Below are positions 61,247 to 64,000 of a DNA stretch of 64,000 nt, one piece after another; position 1 is the first letter of the stretch; each line of letters begins with the position of its first letter. The DNA comes from Nonomuraea candida (lineage in GTDB: Bacteria; Actinomycetota; Actinomycetes; Streptosporangiales; Streptosporangiaceae), in contig NZ_JOAG01000014.1 in the NCBI RefSeq assembly GCF_000725485.1, positions 1 through 64,000 on the forward strand, in the 5' to 3' direction. A model generated the notes under the pieces. The model did no database searches. It worked only from the letters and a program-made list of their open reading frames with translations, and had not been told where the DNA came from. The position numbers and the translations under genes are program-made.

Positions 61247-62373
61247 GGGTCGGCATCGTCTGCCCCTACTCGTGGGACGTGCCCGGCGGGGTGAAACAGC
61301 ACATCGACGACCTCGCCCAGGCGCTCATGGCGCAGGGGCACGACGTGTCGGTGATCGCGCCCGCGGCCGACGACGACGAGCTGCCCCCCTACGTGACGGG
61401 GGCGGGCCGGGCGGTGCCGGTGCCGTACAACGGGTCGGTGGCGCGGATGTCGTTCGGGTTCCTGTCGGCCGCGCGGGTGCGGCGCTGGGTGCGCACGGGC
61501 GACTTCGACGTGCTGCACATCCACGAGCCGTTGATCCCCAGCCTGGGCGTGCTGGCCTGCTGGGCGGCCAAGGGGCCGATCGTGGCGACGTTCCACGCCT
61601 CGTTCACGCGCTCGCGGGCCATCGCGGTGGCCGAGCCGCTGCTGCGCAGCGCGCTGGAGAAGCTCAGCGGGCGCATCGCGGTCTCCGACGCGGCCCGCAA
61701 GAGCCTGGTCGAGCAGTTCGGCGGCGACACCGTGCTCATCCCCAACGGCGTCACCGTGGCCCGCTACACCGAGGCCGAGCCGCTCGACGGCTGGGGCCCC
61801 GACGGGGCCACGCTGGGCTTCCTGGGCCGGATGGACGAGGAGCGCAAGGGCCTGCCGATCCTGCTCGACGCGTTCCGGACGCTGGCGGCCGAGCGGCCCG
61901 ACGTGAAGCTGCTCATCGCCGGCCCCGGCGACGAGAAGGACGTCTTCGACCGGGTGCCGAAGGAGTTCCGCGACCGGGTCACGGTGCTGGGCATGGTGAG
62001 CGAGGCCGACAAGATCCGCGCCTACCACTCGGTCGACGTGTTCGTGGCGCCCAACACGCGCGGCGAGAGCTTCGGCATCGTGCTGGCCGAGGCGATGGCG
62101 TCGGGGGCGACGGTGCTGGCCAGCGACATCCCGGCCTTCCGCCGGGTGCTGGGCGAGGGGCAGGCGGGCGCGCTGTTCGTCAACCGCGACCCGGCCTCGC
62201 TGGCGCGCGAGGCCGCCGCGCTGCTCGGCGCGCCCGAGCGCCGGGCCAAGCTGGCCGCCGAGGCGCTGGTGGCGGTCAGGAAGTACGACTGGTCCACGGT
62301 GGCGCGCGACGTCGTACGCGTCTACGAGACCGTCACCACCAGCGGCGCGGGCCGCGTGGAAGAGGACCTTTGA
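61243..62373 (+). CDS. pimA: Phosphatidylinositol alpha-mannosyltransferase PimA
   Basis: This 376-residue GT4 enzyme transfers the first mannose from GDP-mannose to phosphatidylinositol. It begins MRVGIVCPYSWDVPGGVKQH, with the Gly-rich loop at 14-16, has FHASFTRSRA near 122, GRMDEERKGLPILLDAF near 200 and the GT-B signature APNTRGESFGIVLAEAMASG near 270. ATG 61243 overlaps the acyltransferase stop by 4 bases. The last seven codons (GRVEEDL) and the stop are duplicated just downstream. Confidence 0.95.
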   Translation: MRVGIVCPYSWDVPGGVKQHIDDLAQALMAQGHDVSVIAPAADDDELPPYVTGAGRAVPVPYNGSVARMSFGFLSAARVRRWVRTGDFDVLHIHEPLIPSLGVLACWAAKGPIVATFHASFTRSRAIAVAEPLLRSALEKLSGRIAVSDAARKSLVEQFGGDTVLIPNGVTVARYTEAEPLDGWGPDGATLGFLGRMDEERKGLPILLDAFRTLAAERPDVKLLIAGPGDEKDVFDRVPKEFRDRVTVLGMVSEADKIRAYHSVDVFVAPNTRGESFGIVLAEAMASGATVLASDIPAFRRVLGEGQAGALFVNRDPASLAREAAALLGAPERRAKLAAEALVAVRKYDWSTVARDVVRVYETVTTSGAGRVEEDL

Positions 62374-62428
62374 CCGTGGTTCCGTTGACCGGGATCGCGC
62401 ACGGTCGCGTGGAGGAAGACCTGTGACA
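62354..62428 (+). repeat. Duplicated 22-bp end of pimA
   Basis: gcgtggaagaggacctttga (62354) recurs as gcgtggaggaagacctgtga (62407), 53 bases later. The second copy provides the ribosome site and start region (GGAGGAAGACCTGTG) of the next gene. Confidence 0.75.
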
Positions 62429-62965
62429 TCGACCATGATCGTGCTGATCGTGGGCATCGTCGTCGTGCTCACGGCCGTCTACATCTCCTGGCGCGCGGGC
62501 CGGCTCGACCGCCTGCACCTGCGGCTGGAGCTGGCCCAGGAGGCGCTGGACGCGGCGCTGATGCGGCGCCGCGCGGTGGTGCTGGAGCTGGCGGGCTCGC
62601 GCCTGCTCGACCCGGCCACGTCCCTGGTGCTGGCCGCCGCCGCCCACGAGGCCAGGTCGGCGGGGCCCGAGGAGCGCGAGCACGCCGAGAGCGACCTGTC
62701 GCGCGCCCTGCGGGCCGTGGTGGACCAGGAGAGGTTCAGGGAGAAGCTGGCGGAGTCGCCCGGCGGCCGCGAGCTGCTGGAGGAGCTCGACACGGCCGTG
62801 GCCAAGGTGGTCTACTCGCGGCGCTTCTACAACAACCACGTAGCGGTCACCCGTACGGCCCAGCGCCGCTGGCTGGCCAGGACCCTGCGCCTGGCGGGGC
62901 ACACGGAGTACCCGCGTTTCTTCGAGATCGATGACAATCCGCCGGCAGCTATGGCAACTGAATGA
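62423..62965 (+). CDS. Membrane-anchored helical protein of the PIM cluster
   Basis: This 180-residue protein has one N-terminal membrane segment (MIVLIVGIVVVLTAVYISW) and a helical cytoplasmic domain (LRLELAQEALDAALMRRRAV; DTAVAKVVYSRRFYNNHVAV). A similarly placed membrane protein follows pimA in mycobacteria. The YSRRFYNNHV segment resembles the LemA family loosely. GTG 62423 lies in the duplicated pimA end with GGAGG upstream. The function is unknown; co-expression with pimA is likely. Confidence 0.8.
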   Translation: MTSTMIVLIVGIVVVLTAVYISWRAGRLDRLHLRLELAQEALDAALMRRRAVVLELAGSRLLDPATSLVLAAAAHEARSAGPEEREHAESDLSRALRAVVDQERFREKLAESPGGRELLEELDTAVAKVVYSRRFYNNHVAVTRTAQRRWLARTLRLAGHTEYPRFFEIDDNPPAAMATE

Positions 62966-63027
62966 CCTGATTTAGGGAAGCCAGTAAGCTTCATCCCGTT
63001 TTCGGGCTGAAGCGAGGAGAGTTACAG

Positions 63028-64000
63028 GTGCGGCTACCCCGAGTGATCACGGTCTGTCTGGCCGGAGCGGCCGTGCTGCTGCCCCTGGCCGCCTGCTCCT
63101 CGGACGAGCCCGCGGCCGGGCAGGCTCCGCAGGCCGCCGCCACGGAGACGCCGTCGAGTCCGGAGCCCGAAGAGGTCAAGGCGCACCCGTTCACGGGCAT
63201 GCCGTACGAGACGCTCAAGCCCGTGCTCGCCGTGAAGATCGAGAACACCGCCGCGGGCAAGCCGCAGCTCGGGCTCAAGAGCGCCGACATCGTCTACGTC
63301 GAGCAGGTCGAGGCCGGGCTGACCCGGCTCATGGCGATCTTCTCCTCCAAGCTGCCGCCCAAGGTGGGGCCCGTGCGCAGCGCGCGCATCTCCGACCTGC
63401 ACATCGCCCCGCAGTTCGGCAAGCCGGCCTTCTCCTACTCCGGCGCGCAGACCAAGATGCTGCCGTTCATCGCCGAGGCGTCCCTGTACGACGTGGGCGA
63501 CACGCGCAACCCCGGCGCGTACTTCCGCCAGCCCGGCCGGTTCGCCCCCTACAACCTGTTCGCCAACACCAAGCAGCTCCTGGCCAAGGCGCCCAGGGCG
63601 AGCAAGGCCAAGGACGTCGGCTTCACCTTCGGCGACGCGCCGGCCGAGGGCGGGGTGGAGCGCAAGTCGTACACCGTCAAGTGGCCCGCCGCGCGCCTCA
63701 CCTTCGCCTGGTCGCAGGCGAAGGAGCAGTGGCTGATCTGGCAGGACGGCAAGAAGAACATGGCGGCCGAGGGCGGCCAGCTCGGCGCGCCGACGATCGT
63801 CATCCAGTACACCAAGACCGAGCGCTCCCAGTTCCACGACAAGAACGACAGCTACACGCCGCTGGTGCACACCACCGGCAAGGGCTCGGCGATCGTGCTG
63901 CGCGACGGTAAAGCTTTCAAGGCGCGCTGGGAACGGGAATCGGAGGAGAGCGGCACGACGTTCACCACTGAGAGCGGCGAGCCGATGAACTTCGCCCCGG
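63028..64000 (+). CDS. DUF3048 (YerB-like) lipoprotein, 3' end outside window
   Basis: At least 324 residues are visible. A lipoprotein signal ends in LAAC (Cys near residue 23), followed by an acidic/Pro-rich linker. The DUF3048 domain begins at about residue 52 (HPFTGMPYETLKPVLAVKIE; IVYVEQVEAGLTRLMAIF; VGPVRSARISDLHI). The family is of unknown function and predicted to be extracellular. GTG 63028 has GAGGAG seven bases upstream. The frame is still open at base 64000. Confidence 0.9.
   Translation, partial: MRLPRVITVCLAGAAVLLPLAACSSDEPAAGQAPQAAATETPSSPEPEEVKAHPFTGMPYETLKPVLAVKIENTAAGKPQLGLKSADIVYVEQVEAGLTRLMAIFSSKLPPKVGPVRSARISDLHIAPQFGKPAFSYSGAQTKMLPFIAEASLYDVGDTRNPGAYFRQPGRFAPYNLFANTKQLLAKAPRASKAKDVGFTFGDAPAEGGVERKSYTVKWPAARLTFAWSQAKEQWLIWQDGKKNMAAEGGQLGAPTIVIQYTKTERSQFHDKNDSYTPLVHTTGKGSAIVLRDGKAFKARWERESEESGTTFTTESGEPMNFAP

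Overview
The window is a contiguous stretch of very GC-rich chromosome with strongly G/C-biased third codon positions. It most likely comes from an actinomycete, possibly Streptosporangiaceae/Nonomuraea-like; that family guess is inference. Supporting content includes a phosphatidylinositol/PIM lipid cluster (pgsA-type, acyltransferase, pimA), a homodimeric AceE, an F420-type LLM oxidoreductase, ECF sigma factors with SnoaL tails, a MocR regulator, a cyclase-ATPase regulator and many GTG starts. I found no rRNA, tRNA, CRISPR array or insertion sequence.

Layout. 1-2.4 kb: 3' end of an RHS/Hint polymorphic toxin with a candidate immunity gene. 2.4-7.2 kb: phospholipase D-like enzyme, then a GntR/FCD regulator divergent from aceE. 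7.3-12.7 kb: LysR regulator, DUF4352 surface protein, Tat-type aldo/keto reductase, SDR, two-TM coiled-coil protein. 12.7-20.6 kb: a minus-strand four-gene unit (Crp-like regulator, DUF2236 protein, cyclase-domain/AAA/TPR regulator, GH15 enzyme) divergent from a sigma factor, with a near-consensus CRP box between them. 20.6-22.4 kb: two unrecognised genes. 22.5-31.4 kb: a sugar locus (GH35 beta-galactosidase, ABC importer, divergent ROK regulator, secreted discoidin/beta-helix protein). 31.4-36.5 kb: FMN hydroxy-acid oxidase, HD-type protein, and a P450/HAD/DUF4031 operon. 36.5-39.9 kb: membrane/HTH protein with a DUF2786 partner, HAF-repeat protein. 39.9-45.5 kb: MFS+SDR operon, phosphoglucomutase, LLM oxidoreductase, GH25 lysozyme. 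45.5-64 kb: thrS, PIG-L, ECF sigma, HIT, membrane phosphatase-like protein, class IV aminotransferase/MocR pair, GH10-like hydrolase, EF-G2, then pgsA-patA-pimA, a membrane protein and a DUF3048 lipoprotein cut by the window end.

How it fits together. The thrS-HIT-pgsA-patA-pimA order known from mycobacteria is present but split by two blocks of other genes. The Crp-like regulator sits in one operon with a class III cyclase-domain protein. A TGTGA-N6-TCACA-like box lies upstream of that operon, and a second lies between the EF-G2 and pgsA genes, so a local cAMP-type circuit linking carbohydrate and membrane-lipid genes is a testable idea. Several genes without a Shine-Dalgarno have a TANNNT hexamer 6-9 nt before the start codon, the arrangement expected for leaderless mRNAs. 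Short GC-rich tandem repeats recur between and inside genes.
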